The notes below the pieces were generated by a model, which was given only the letters and a program-made list of their open reading frames with translations, was not told the DNA's origin and did no database searches. Shown piece after piece: positions 16,723-26,110 of a stretch of DNA of 60,936 nucleotides. Within the stretch, counting starts at the first letter, position 1. Each line of letters begins with the position of its first letter. A program made the translations under genes and the position numbers. The DNA lies in the NCBI GenBank assembly GCA_038230415.1, contig JBBRNH010000025.1:1-60936 (forward strand), written 5' to 3'. The stretch is from JBBRNH01 sp038230415 (GTDB lineage: Bacteria; Bacteroidota; Bacteroidia; Cytophagales; Spirosomataceae).

Positions 16723-18156
16723 ATGAGAAACTTTTTCGCCCTGACCCTGCTGCTGCTCACCACAACCCTAATCAGCCCGCTTGTTGCCCAGCAACCCGTT
16801 GTGACGCTGTCGGCCAGCACGTTTTATCGGGGCGACGCGCCCGGCTCCTACACCATCTCCTGCCCGGCAGGGACGAGCGCGGGCGTGTCGGGCCTGACCA
16901 AAACCGCGACTGTTCCCCTGCTCGACCCGGCCAGTGTTCAGTATGGCGTTGGGTTGGTGTTTCCCTGGCCCCCGGCCAGCAGCCCCGCACCAACGCTGAC
17001 CGGAACCCTGCCGCAGTCGTACACGAGTACGGTGATGGGCGGAAAAACCATCTACAACGCCGGGGTGTTGGCCGGAACAGCCTACTGCAACAACGCCGTT
17101 CCTACCCAAACCACCACAACGGCGTTTACTCTTACCCTCAACGGCACTACCAGTGCAGAAGCCCCGCAGGTGCAGGCCCGGCTGACCTACGCGCTGAAAG
17201 CGTACAGCATAAAGCTCCCCCAGCTCGGCACCACCGAACAAAACACGCTGCCCGCCCAACAACCCGGCAACCTCGTGTACAACACTGACCAACAAAAATT
17301 GGCCCTCCGCACTGATACCGACTGGCAATACATTGGCAGCAATACGGGTGGCTACCAAAACGCGGCTTATTTTTCAACGGCATCGGGCAATAAGTACGTC
17401 ACTACGGTTGCCCCGGCCTACGCACTGACAGCAACCCCGGCCAACCCGGTTCAGACCTGGACAGTTCCGGCGGGGGTGACGCGCTTCGAGGTTGAGCTAT
17501 GGGGCGGTGGGGCTGGCGGGGGTTATTTTTCAGTAGGTGATGCGGGCAATAACTATGGCTGTCTGGGCGGGGGGTATGCGGGGGGCTATGCCCGAAAAAC
17601 AGTCTCTGTTGTGGCGGGTGCATCGGTAGTCTCCGTTGTAGCCGGTCCTTACGGCAGAGATAATCAGAAAGTTGCCGGAACAGCCATGACCCAGTATCTC
17701 GGATCGTCGGAAGGCGGAGATAGTTACGTCATCTACAACGGCCAAACGCTGCGGGCTGGCGGGGGACTTGTGTCTGCCGCGCAATCGGGTACAGATGCCC
17801 TGTCGGGGCCACCGGCCTTGTTGGTAAACGGGGGCGCACCCGGCCCAATGGCCGTTACATACAGCCAGCGTTCCAGCACCGAGTTCATCAAAACCGTTCA
17901 GTGCAGCAATGGGGGCGTGGGCTACGGCACGCCCGCCGAACGGGCCGGCGTGGGGATAACGGTGGCTTTTAGCAGTGCTTTCACCAACTCATTCAACGGC
18001 GACCAGTCGTTCTACAAAATCAACGGTGGTACACTCAGCACAACGGGTAGTTTTCCGGGTGGCGGTGGCGGCTGTGGATACACGTATTCTGATTCAGGAA
18101 CAACAACGAACAGTTCGGCAGACGGTGCGCCGGGGTTAGTCATTATCCGGTGGTAA
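16723..18156 (+). CDS. Secreted glycine-rich-domain protein 2
   Basis: 477-residue paralogue, 20 nt downstream of protein 1. After a signal peptide (MRNFFALTLLLLTTTLISPLVAQ) comes a module of about 130 residues starting VVTLSASTFYRGDAPGSYTI with two spaced cysteines, absent from protein 1. Next is the shared QQPGNLVYNTDQQKLALR module, then WTVPAGVTRFEVELWGGGAG and a long Gly/Ala/Tyr domain ending GAPGLVIIRW. The order signal, beta-rich module, VYNT module, glycine-rich domain suggests a modular surface or secreted protein. No sorting domain is seen. Probably in one transcript with protein 1. Confidence 0.75.
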   Translation: MRNFFALTLLLLTTTLISPLVAQQPVVTLSASTFYRGDAPGSYTISCPAGTSAGVSGLTKTATVPLLDPASVQYGVGLVFPWPPASSPAPTLTGTLPQSYTSTVMGGKTIYNAGVLAGTAYCNNAVPTQTTTTAFTLTLNGTTSAEAPQVQARLTYALKAYSIKLPQLGTTEQNTLPAQQPGNLVYNTDQQKLALRTDTDWQYIGSNTGGYQNAAYFSTASGNKYVTTVAPAYALTATPANPVQTWTVPAGVTRFEVELWGGGAGGGYFSVGDAGNNYGCLGGGYAGGYARKTVSVVAGASVVSVVAGPYGRDNQKVAGTAMTQYLGSSEGGDSYVIYNGQTLRAGGGLVSAAQSGTDALSGPPALLVNGGAPGPMAVTYSQRSSTEFIKTVQCSNGGVGYGTPAERAGVGITVAFSSAFTNSFNGDQSFYKINGGTLSTTGSFPGGGGGCGYTYSDSGTTTNSSADGAPGLVIIRW

Positions 18157-18261
18157 GTACTGAACTTCAGAAAGTGCCAAATCTGGGTCAGGCAAATTGG
18201 TAAAACCCGGATAATCACGCTTACCCGGCTGGCAACGTCGCAAGCTGTTTTAATCCGACCA

Positions 18262-19560
18262 ATGAAAACCAACCCGTTACACCTCATCCTGCTGTACGTT
18301 GCCATGAGCGTAAGCAGCCCGCTTTTTGCCCAGCAACCCGTTATTACGCTGTCGGCCAGTACGTTTTACCGGGACGACGCGCCCGGCTCCTACACCGTCA
18401 CCTGCCCGGCCAATACCAGTGCGGCCCTGTCGGTGATGACCAAAATCGCCGATGTGCCGCTGCTCGACCCGGCCAGTGTGCAGTATGCCATCGGTGCGGT
18501 GTTTCCCTGGCCCTCAGCCAGCAGCCCCACGCCGACGTTGACCGGAACCTTGCCGCAGTCGTCCACGAGTACGGCGATGGGCGGAACGGTGATTTATAAC
18601 GCCGGGGTGCTGGTCTGCAACGCCTATTGCAACACCGGGTCGTTCATCAACACCACGTCCAAATCGTTTACCATCACCCTCGGCGGCATGACCCGCGATG
18701 AAGAAGCGATTTACAAAACCCAGAAAACATACGCCCTCCGTGCCAACGCCATCACGCTGCCCCGGCTCACCACCGCCGACCAAACTACCCTGCCCCCGCA
18801 ACAGGCCGGTAACGTGGTCTACAACACCGACCAAAAACAAGTAGCCGTGCATAACGGCAGCAGTTGGCAGTACTTAGCCCCCGCCGAAGCCAGCCAGTTT
18901 AAAAACGAACTTGGCTTTTTTAACTGGATTGAAAGCCCCCTAACCTGGACAGTGCCAGCCGGTGTAACCCGGGTTTTGGCCGAAGTATGGGGCGGTGGCG
19001 CGGGCGGCTCTTTTTATGTGTATAACGCAGGAGCAATATCAGCCAATGGTGGAGGAGCCGGTGGGTATGGGCGTGGTTACATGACCGTAACACCCGGTAC
19101 CAACCTGACCCTGACCATCGGGCGATTTGGGAACGCAGGAAAAAGTGCAACCAACCTCTATCCAACAGACGGCAAAGACTCGAAAATCAGCAACGGCACA
19201 GACTATATAACCGCTACGGGAGGAACGTTCAACGGCTTCGGCGGATACGCAACATCCTCCGGTACCGGTGTTTTAGGCTTCCGGTGTGATGGGGGAAATG
19301 GCTCGGAAGTCAGTGTTTCATACGGCCAGAAAAGCACGTCTGAGTATGTTCTGTTGGTTAAATGCGGAGATGGCGGCACGGCATACGGCGCACAGCCCGG
19401 CGGCTTTGGGGCGCAGTTTACGTCGCTCAATTCAGCGTCACTGCTTTATAAAACAGACAATTATGCCACACAAGGTGGCTCCGGGCCGGGCGGGGGTGGC
19501 GGAGCCGGATACAGTTCTGGTGGCGATGGCCGGGCCGGTATGATTGTGTTGCACTGGTAA
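18262..19560 (+). CDS. Secreted glycine-rich-domain protein 3
   Basis: 432-residue paralogue with the same layout as protein 2: signal peptide, VITLSASTFYRDDAPGSYTV module (clearly related to the one in protein 2), QQAGNVVYNTDQKQVAVHN, LTWTVPAGVTRVLAEVWGG and a glycine-rich end GDGRAGMIVLHW. The glycine-rich half is closer to protein 1 (shared SYGQKS.SEY and GGTAYGA), while the N-terminal module is closer to protein 2, so the three genes look like products of duplication with module exchange. The 105-nt gap before it holds no clear promoter. Confidence 0.75.
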   Translation: MKTNPLHLILLYVAMSVSSPLFAQQPVITLSASTFYRDDAPGSYTVTCPANTSAALSVMTKIADVPLLDPASVQYAIGAVFPWPSASSPTPTLTGTLPQSSTSTAMGGTVIYNAGVLVCNAYCNTGSFINTTSKSFTITLGGMTRDEEAIYKTQKTYALRANAITLPRLTTADQTTLPPQQAGNVVYNTDQKQVAVHNGSSWQYLAPAEASQFKNELGFFNWIESPLTWTVPAGVTRVLAEVWGGGAGGSFYVYNAGAISANGGGAGGYGRGYMTVTPGTNLTLTIGRFGNAGKSATNLYPTDGKDSKISNGTDYITATGGTFNGFGGYATSSGTGVLGFRCDGGNGSEVSVSYGQKSTSEYVLLVKCGDGGTAYGAQPGGFGAQFTSLNSASLLYKTDNYATQGGSGPGGGGGAGYSSGGDGRAGMIVLHW

Positions 19561-19612
19561 AATCAGTACCCACCAGAAACAACAATCGGTTGATTATAAG
19601 GCTGTTTGCCTG

Positions 19613-20827
19613 TTAAACCCGGATAAACAGCGTTTTCCGGTACATCCAGAGCAGAATCGCGTAAAACACGCCTAACGTGGCTGCCCCAACCAGCAACGGC
19701 TCGTAGTCCGGCCCAAATACCAGAAACGGGCCGTGACCGAAATGGATATAAAACGAGTTGATGATGAAGCCGTCTATGAGGTGAACCAAGCAATAAATGG
19801 CGATGGAGTTCATGCCGATAACGGTCAGGAAAAACGCCCAACTTCGCCGACCGGCTACGTCAATAACGCCGTAGAACAGGACAAGTAACCCGAAACAGCA
19901 ACCGCCACTGAACAACACCCAGGCCGGTGTCCAGATGCGTTTCACGATGGGGCAAACGCCGGTAACGTGTAGCAGCAAACCCAGCGCAACACAGGCAGCA
20001 CCAACCAGCAAAAACTGACGAATCAGGGCCGGGCCACGAGAGGCCGGGCCTGATTCGTTTGCCCGCAGCCATTGTCCGGCCTGTAACCCTAAAATCATGG
20101 TGCCGAGCGTCGGGATAAAACTGAGCGTGGCATATCCGCCCCCGTTGAACAGAAACGGCGTTAGGCGCGGAAATAAATTCAAGAACCAGCCATCAAACGC
20201 CCAGGCGAGGTTGCTGTTTTTATTGAAATGAGCCGCCAGCCCGGCGTAATGTTCGGGCCAGTTAGCCGGTACGCCCACCGCCGAAAAAGCAAACCCAACG
20301 CCCGGAGCCGGATATAGCACAAACGCCAGCCAATAGCCAACCAAAATAGCGGCCAACGCCAGCCACTGAACGCGGGCGGATGTGGTACCGAGCTAAAACA
20401 GGATTGGATAGCCCAAGCCAATCTGCGTCAGGGTGTCTTCAAAGGTGAAATTGGTCTGGCTGCTGTGAATCGAGCGGAGAAAAATACCCAGCAACACCAG
20501 CACCAGCGACCGCCGGCCCGTATGCCACCACCGCACCCCTGCCGACTGCCCCTGCGCCACCCGGCTTGCCATTGAATAGGGCAACGCCACGCCCACCAAG
20601 AACGAAAACGACGGCTGAATCAGGTCATGCAGCGAGCAGCCCGCCCACGCCACGTGGCTCTGATGCCAGGCCAGAAACGCCCAAACCGGGTTATCGGGAA
20701 AAGCACTGTGCAGCCGCTCAAACTGCAGCAGTTCTGCCGCCATCAGCAGCATCACAAAGCCCCGATACGCATCCAGCGACATCAGCCGGTTGGCGGGCAG
20801 TTCAGGTTGGGACAAAGCCACAGGCAT
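19613..20827 (-). pseudogene. DUF5009-like membrane acyltransferase, interrupted by one in-frame amber codon
   Basis: Read from 20827, the frame encodes a membrane protein (RLMSLDAYRGFVMLLMAAE, HDLIQPSFSFLVGVALPYS) of the DUF5009 / heparan-alpha-glucosaminide N-acetyltransferase-like family. After residue 144 (GLGYPILF) a single TAG at 20393-20395 stops it; the same frame then continues without a gap (LGTTSARVQW...) for about 250 more residues with further transmembrane segments and a proper C-terminus. A full-length product would be 404 residues, a normal length. One base change (TAG to TTG, Leu, for example) would restore it. Either a recent nonsense mutation, a sequencing error, or, less likely, readthrough. 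Confidence 0.8.
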
Positions 20828-20994
20828 CAGCTATCTAATTTTTTAGCAATCTACTGATTCGTATAGTCCCACCCGTCAGCTACGGCATTTAATTGAGTAC
20901 TACCCAACGACCCCGTTGGTGAACCGTTTGCTCAATTGCTCCTTATTCAGGATAGAAAACGGCTAACTTTCTGGCAACCAAAAACTTCCTCCCC

Positions 20995-23295
20995 GTGTAT
21001 CGGTTACTTCGCTGCTGTTTTCTGCTTGCCATCGGCTTCGGTTGGCTGGCTGTTCCGATTCCCGCCCGCGCTCAGGCCGGGGCCAAAACTGAGACCCAAT
21101 ACCGGGCGGCCTGGGCTACGCTCCAACGCCAGCCGCTTACTGAAACCACGTTTAGAAAAGCGTGTGATCTGATTCAGGACATCGGCCAGACAAATCTCAC
21201 TCTGGCCTACGACCTGCTGGCCCACTACGTGACGACCGTGCAAAAAACCGGCAACCGACGCTGGACGCACATCCTGCTCGTGAACTGGGGCAAGGGCTAC
21301 GAATCGCTCAACCATTTTGCCGAGGCCGATTCTATCTTTCGGCTGTCCCGCACCAACGTCCGCACACTGCCCCTGCTCTACGGGCAAGCCCTTACCTACA
21401 CCGTACAACTCTACACCGATTGGGATAAACCCGATTCGTTAGCCCATTATCTGGCTTTGGGTGAGCAGGTTGCGAGCCGGGCCAACGACCGCGAAACGAT
21501 GGCTTTCATGCACATCTACCGGGCATTGTCGCGGCAACGACAGGGACAATTACCCGCCATCCGACACGATTTTGACCAGGCTATCCGGCTCGCCACCGGC
21601 CTGCCCGACAAAAACGCGCTGTTTATGGCCCGGTTTATTCGCACCAATAAATGCTTCCCCAATCCGGCAGACCAGATTGCGGCTTACGACAGTTTGCTCA
21701 CCCTCACCGACGATAGCACGCTGACCCGAAAACCCCGGTTTTATGAGCGAACGACGGTGTATTTCCGCAACCCCCGCCCCACGATTCTCTACAACTTGGT
21801 GCAGCTAAACCTGCTGATGACCGATTATGACAACGCCGGTAAATTTGCCGATCTGGTGTATGATGCTATCGTGAAACCCAATCCCAACGGGCCGGTGGCT
21901 CCGTATCTCAACGCCGAAATGTCGTTCGTGCGGAGCTATCAGGGGCAGTTTGCCAATGCCCGTGCTTTCTTGGATACGAGCAGACGGCAGTTTGGCGTGG
22001 CCGAAGACCAGATTCCACACATCAGCTATTTTCTGGCCGCCGGGCTGCTGGCCGAACACGACGGACAGTTCAGCAAAGCGGCTGATTATTACCGCCAATC
22101 GCTCACTAAGGGTGTAACGGCGGGGGCGTTTTCGCGTTTCCCGCCCGAACTGTTCTACGCCCGTAGTTTGGTTCGGCTGGGGCAATACAGCCAGGTACCG
22201 CCATTGCTGGCCTTGTTCGATAAAGACGTTGCCGCCAATCGGTTCACCGCCGTTGGGCTGTATTATTACGAAACGCTGGCGAATCTCCGCAAGGCGCGGG
22301 GCAACATTGCCGGCTATGGTCAGGCTCTCGACAGTTACCACACCATCCGCGATTCGCTCACCAACCTGAACCAGTATCGGGCCGTGCAACAGATTATGGC
22401 CCGCGTTCGTATGCGTGACAAAGAACAGCAAATTGACCGCCTGAACGCCGAAAACGCAGCCCGCGCTACCCAACTCCGGCGCGAACGCTGGTTCTACGGC
22501 GTTATTCTGGCCTTGGCCGGGCTGACCATTGCCCTCCTGATTATCTATCTCCGAAACCGCCAGACCCGCGCCCGCCAGCGCGAAGCCCTGCAAGAGAGCC
22601 ACGTAGAGCAACTCGAAAAACAACAGCAAATTGACCTCATGGCGGGCGTGATGGAAGCCGAAGCCAGCGAACGCATGACCATTGCCGACCAACTGCATAA
22701 CGAAGTGAGCCCGATGCTGGCCGTTGTGCTGCTCAACGTATCATCGGCCTTAGAAACCGTTCCGATCAACACGCCGACCGGCCCTAAACTCCGCAAAGCG
22801 CAGGACGTGCTGGCTTCCGTTACCAGCACCGTGCGCGGCATCAGCCACCGGCTAACCCCCCAACTTATTGAGCAGCAAGGCTTTAAGCGGGCTATTAACG
22901 AACTGGCCGAGAGTATTAACTTGTCCGAAAAAGTCAATATCCGGGCCATTGTCATTGGCTTTGAGGACGCGCTGCCCATTTCATTTTTGAGCGACTTATA
23001 CCGGATTGTGCAGGAATTGGTGCATAACATCATTCGGCACGCCGAGGCCACCGAAGCCACCGTTGAGGTTATTGAACACGACCGGCACATCACGATCTTA
23101 GTCGAAGACAACGGTATCGGCATCGCTACCGACACGCCCGGCGATGGGCAGGGCCTGCAAACGATCCGGGCAAAAGTGGCTCTGCGGCACGGGCAGATGG
23201 ACGTGCAGCGCAACCCCGATGGCGGCACATTAATCGTGATTGACCACCTCGAACTGCCCGCTTTTGCGGTTGGAGCGGCCCGGTTGGTCAATTAG
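20995..23295 (+). CDS. TPR-type sensor histidine kinase (NarL-family, HisKA_3)
   Basis: 766-residue membrane kinase. Seen: signal or first membrane segment with cleavage after PARAQ, a periplasmic TPR-like region (about 30-460), one transmembrane helix at about 500-521 (FYGVILALAGLTIALLIIYL), coiled coil, the phosphoacceptor box ERMTIADQLHNEVSPML with His near 568, then the HATPase N-box (ELVHNIIRHA near 675) and G-box DNGIGIATD near 706. It should phosphorylate the LuxR-type regulator encoded at 23892. The start is GTG at 20995. The TPR sensor suggests a peptide or protein ligand, but none is known. Confidence 0.88.
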   Translation: MYRLLRCCFLLAIGFGWLAVPIPARAQAGAKTETQYRAAWATLQRQPLTETTFRKACDLIQDIGQTNLTLAYDLLAHYVTTVQKTGNRRWTHILLVNWGKGYESLNHFAEADSIFRLSRTNVRTLPLLYGQALTYTVQLYTDWDKPDSLAHYLALGEQVASRANDRETMAFMHIYRALSRQRQGQLPAIRHDFDQAIRLATGLPDKNALFMARFIRTNKCFPNPADQIAAYDSLLTLTDDSTLTRKPRFYERTTVYFRNPRPTILYNLVQLNLLMTDYDNAGKFADLVYDAIVKPNPNGPVAPYLNAEMSFVRSYQGQFANARAFLDTSRRQFGVAEDQIPHISYFLAAGLLAEHDGQFSKAADYYRQSLTKGVTAGAFSRFPPELFYARSLVRLGQYSQVPPLLALFDKDVAANRFTAVGLYYYETLANLRKARGNIAGYGQALDSYHTIRDSLTNLNQYRAVQQIMARVRMRDKEQQIDRLNAENAARATQLRRERWFYGVILALAGLTIALLIIYLRNRQTRARQREALQESHVEQLEKQQQIDLMAGVMEAEASERMTIADQLHNEVSPMLAVVLLNVSSALETVPINTPTGPKLRKAQDVLASVTSTVRGISHRLTPQLIEQQGFKRAINELAESINLSEKVNIRAIVIGFEDALPISFLSDLYRIVQELVHNIIRHAEATEATVEVIEHDRHITILVEDNGIGIATDTPGDGQGLQTIRAKVALRHGQMDVQRNPDGGTLIVIDHLELPAFAVGAARLVN

Positions 23296-23306
23296 TTAGG
23301 GCTAAC
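23295..23306. promoter_or_regulatory. Operator-like palindrome GTTAGGGCTAAC
   Basis: Palindrome GTTAG-GG-CTAAC overlapping the stop of the kinase and 58 nt before the lipoprotein start. The same 5-2-5 palindrome (GTTAG-CA-CTAAC) occurs at 26000-26011 before the small outer-membrane protein gene. Dyads of this type suit LuxR/NarL-family dimers such as the regulator encoded nearby. Inference from two sites only. Confidence 0.3.
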
Positions 23307-23363
23307 TATTTCGGAAGGCTAAACAGATGGAGAACTTTGGGTAACATAAACCAACAGAAACCC

Positions 23364-23879
23364 ATGAAAATAGCCTTTCTCTTTCTCGCCTTAGTACTGA
23401 TAACAGGCTGTAGCAAAACCGCCCCGGAACCGGAGTTCTATCTGTCGGCAACCATTGATGGCAAAAACTGGGTTGCCAACCTGAACAATAGCCAAAATAC
23501 GACCGTAGCGGCTATTATCAGTCGAAATTTAGTGGTGGTTCTCGGATCACAGAATACCGACAATACCGTTACGGCGGTAGGGCTGGTATTCCCGAAGAGT
23601 GTTACCGTAAATCAGACCGTAGCCATCAACCCGGCGCAGAGCACAGCATTGGCTTACTCGATTTCGCAGACCGACGGGTACTCGGCTGACCCGGCTAAGG
23701 GCGGCAGCGGCACCATAACCATTATCCGGCTCGACGAAACGGCTAATGTGATTGAGGGTACGTTTTCGGGCGAAACCGTTTTTAATCAGAACAGTAGCCG
23801 CGTCAGTATCACCAATGGCCGATTCCGCACCCCGCTCTTTACGGTGGCCGTAACATCGCCCCCGCCCGGCAAACGCTAA
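23364..23879 (+). CDS. Small lipoprotein, unknown function
   Basis: 171-residue protein with a lipoprotein signal (MKIAFLFLALVLITGCSKTA; lipobox ITGC at 14-17). The mature part is a beta-rich domain beginning EFYLSATIDGKNWVANLNNS, the opening seen in Bacteroidota lipoproteins of the DUF6252-like type, and continues with repeated beta-strands to about 160. The start at 23364 is chosen over an in-frame codon at 23337 because it gives a proper signal peptide. It lies between a histidine kinase and its response regulator, 12 nt before the latter, so it may modulate signalling or simply ride in the operon. Confidence 0.7.
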   Translation: MKIAFLFLALVLITGCSKTAPEPEFYLSATIDGKNWVANLNNSQNTTVAAIISRNLVVVLGSQNTDNTVTAVGLVFPKSVTVNQTVAINPAQSTALAYSISQTDGYSADPAKGGSGTITIIRLDETANVIEGTFSGETVFNQNSSRVSITNGRFRTPLFTVAVTSPPPGKR

Positions 23880-23891
23880 CCCACCTGCGCC

Positions 23892-24545
23892 ATGACGCTA
23901 CTTCTCGCCGACGATCACCCGGTGCTGCTCGACGGACTCCGCAGTGTGCTGGCCGACCTGCCCGGTATAGAACTGCTGCCGCCCGTTACCAACGGCCATC
24001 AGTTGCTCGATTATCTGCACCAACACCCGGTTGATATGGTATTATTAGACCTGAATATGCCCAAAACGGATGGGCTGACTGCCCTCAAACAGATTCGGCG
24101 GGATTTTCCGGGCATAAAAGTCATTGTATTCACCAGCTACAATCAGCCGCAGCGTGTCCGGGATGTACGGGCGTTGGGCGCGATGGGCTACCTGCTTAAA
24201 ACCACCGATGCCCCAACGCTCAAAATGGCCGTGCAGCAGGTGTGGGCTGGTCAGCCGTACTTCCCAATCATACAGCCGGGCAACGGGTCGGTGGCATCGG
24301 CTACGCTGCCCGGCCAGACAGACACCCCGACCGACGATGCGTTTATGCAGAAGTTTCAGCTTACGAAGCGCGAAATCGAGATTATCCGGCTCATTGCCGA
24401 CGGGCTGACCACCCGGCACATCAGCGAACGGCTGTTTCTGAGCGAGTTCACCGTAAATGCCCACCGGCGCAACATTGCCCGCAAACTCAATATCGATACG
24501 CCGGTGGGTCTGGTCAATTTTGCCCGTGAGCAGGGATTAGTGTGA
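23892..24545 (+). CDS. LuxR/NarL-family response regulator
   Basis: 217-residue cytoplasmic transcription factor. Seen: receiver domain with acidic pair DD at 7-8, phosphoacceptor Asp53 in LLDLNMP, conserved Thr/Ser (VFTSYN) near 85 and Lys near 104 (YLLKTTD); then a GerE/LuxR helix-turn-helix with LTKREIEIIRLIADGLTTRH near 156-175 and SEFTVNAHRRNIARKLNI. It is the likely target of the histidine kinase at 20995, in the same operon. Its regulon is not known; GTTAGnnCTAAC sites nearby are a candidate. Confidence 0.93.
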   Translation: MTLLLADDHPVLLDGLRSVLADLPGIELLPPVTNGHQLLDYLHQHPVDMVLLDLNMPKTDGLTALKQIRRDFPGIKVIVFTSYNQPQRVRDVRALGAMGYLLKTTDAPTLKMAVQQVWAGQPYFPIIQPGNGSVASATLPGQTDTPTDDAFMQKFQLTKREIEIIRLIADGLTTRHISERLFLSEFTVNAHRRNIARKLNIDTPVGLVNFAREQGLV

Positions 24546-24566
24546 CAACATGACCGTAATGCCCGT

Positions 24567-25841
24567 TTACTCTGACGAACCCCGGTCAATTTGGAACTGA
24601 AACGAGCGTTGAATGACCCTGAATAGTTTCTCGTACTCGTCTTTTTTGCTTCTGGGGCAGGTAAATTCAACCGAGAGCAGGTAGTTCGGTTCGGCAGACA
24701 GCACAAACCAGTCCTGCTCCATTTCACTGATGTTTGTGTTCAGGCCAGTCGCTTCGTAGAGCCAGCCGGGGCGGTTTCCTAAATCAAAAACCGTTTTTTC
24801 GCCAAATCTAAAATCGCTGTTGTTGGTCAGAATCCGCTTTTTGAACGCGCCCGGCCAGTTATCCACCTCCGTCCAGCGGTGGCGGGGCAGGTGAAACGTT
24901 ACCCGAATCCCTTCTTTGAGATAGCCCTGATCAGCATTATAGCCATCGGCGGGGGCAAACACGCTGCCATAGACGTAGTTAGAATCCAGATCGGTGCTGT
25001 TGCGCCAGCCACTTTCTTCGGCCACCCGCCAGGTTTTGGGGCAATACATCGAAAACAGTTTTTGCGGATGCTGATACGACCCAAAATACTGCGCGAGGTA
25101 GGCCGTTTCCTGTTGCTGTTGTTGAGCCTGTAGTTTGGCATCGTGCGTTTGTTGCCAGGCCAGCATCTGCTCGAAGGTGTAGCGAATGGCCCGGCCATTT
25201 TTGGCAAGCGCGTCTTTGATGTACTGAATCGAAAGCGCGAAATTGAGGTTTTGCGCCTGGTTTTCGTCATCCCCGCGTGTATTGACCCCGATTACCTCGC
25301 CGTAGAGATTGAGCAGCGGCCCGCCACTGTTGCCGTGCGAAATAGGCGCGGTGATTTGCAGATAGGCGATGCTGTCGAGTTGCCGATAGGCGGCAAAATT
25401 GCCGATGGATGACGAGTGAGCGTAGCCGTTCGGATTACCGATGGTGATTACGGTTTCTGCCGATTTCAGCGTTGCGTCATTGCCGAGTAGTAACACGGGC
25501 AAGCCGTCGGGCGCGTCTATTTTGAGAATGGCATAGTCGGGAAACCCGGTCCCGCCGAAGTCGTAATCAACAACGCCCAGCACGGGGTAGGTTTTACCAT
25601 TTGCCAGCGTTACCTCGGCGCGTTGGGCGTGGCGAATCACGTGGTAGTTGGTAACAATCAGCCCGGTAGCATCAATAACAAATCCGGTACCCAATGCACC
25701 GCCGTCGGCCCGGTAACTATGCACTTCCACCACCGACGAGTCGGCTAAGGCAACCACTTCTTCGGCGGTTTTTTTCTGCGGGCCACACGCCCAACACAAC
25801 AGCAACAGGCTGGCAATCAGCCATGCAGATAACGATTTCAT
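24567..25841 (-). CDS. Trypsin-like serine protease, lipoprotein
   Basis: 424-residue predicted periplasmic or outer-membrane lipoprotein: signal MKSLSAWLIASLLLLCWACG with a lipobox Cys at 19. Seen: a chymotrypsin-fold protease with the full triad, His in VTNYHVIRH (about 65), Asp in PDYAILKID (about 100) and Ser in GNSGGPLLN (about 171), as in DegP/HtrA relatives but without a visible PDZ domain. The C-terminal 190 residues form a separate, unrecognised domain. The in-frame ATG at 25919 is rejected because it precedes the signal peptide by 26 residues. It converges with the response regulator gene. Confidence 0.85.
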   Translation of the reverse strand: MKSLSAWLIASLLLLCWACGPQKKTAEEVVALADSSVVEVHSYRADGGALGTGFVIDATGLIVTNYHVIRHAQRAEVTLANGKTYPVLGVVDYDFGGTGFPDYAILKIDAPDGLPVLLLGNDATLKSAETVITIGNPNGYAHSSSIGNFAAYRQLDSIAYLQITAPISHGNSGGPLLNLYGEVIGVNTRGDDENQAQNLNFALSIQYIKDALAKNGRAIRYTFEQMLAWQQTHDAKLQAQQQQQETAYLAQYFGSYQHPQKLFSMYCPKTWRVAEESGWRNSTDLDSNYVYGSVFAPADGYNADQGYLKEGIRVTFHLPRHRWTEVDNWPGAFKKRILTNNSDFRFGEKTVFDLGNRPGWLYEATGLNTNISEMEQDWFVLSAEPNYLLSVEFTCPRSKKDEYEKLFRVIQRSFQFQIDRGSSE

Positions 25842-25999
25842 GAGCAGAGGGTTTGGTTTGGCACCACCCAACCGGGCGTTTATGACCGTAAAAGTCAGCC
25901 GGTTTCGGGTCAGTCTCAATACCTACTTCTAACTATTCGCGGCTGCATAACCCAACGATTTATCAACCGGCAAGCCACTGACTACCGTTGCCGAAAATG

Positions 26000-26011
26000 G
26001 TTAGCACTAAC
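26000..26011. promoter_or_regulatory. Operator-like palindrome GTTAGCACTAAC
   Basis: Second GTTAG-nn-CTAAC palindrome, 100 nt before the outer-membrane protein gene at 26111 and about 160 nt before the divergent protease. See the copy at 23295-23306. No better explanation seen for the 269-nt divergent gap. Confidence 0.25.
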
Positions 26012-26110
26012 GATGGTGTGGCACATTGGGATAGCGGACTTTTGTCGGGAAACCGCCCCCGTTTAGTCAGCAACGACCGGATAGGGTACAACGCTGAAAC
26101 CGTCAAATCC

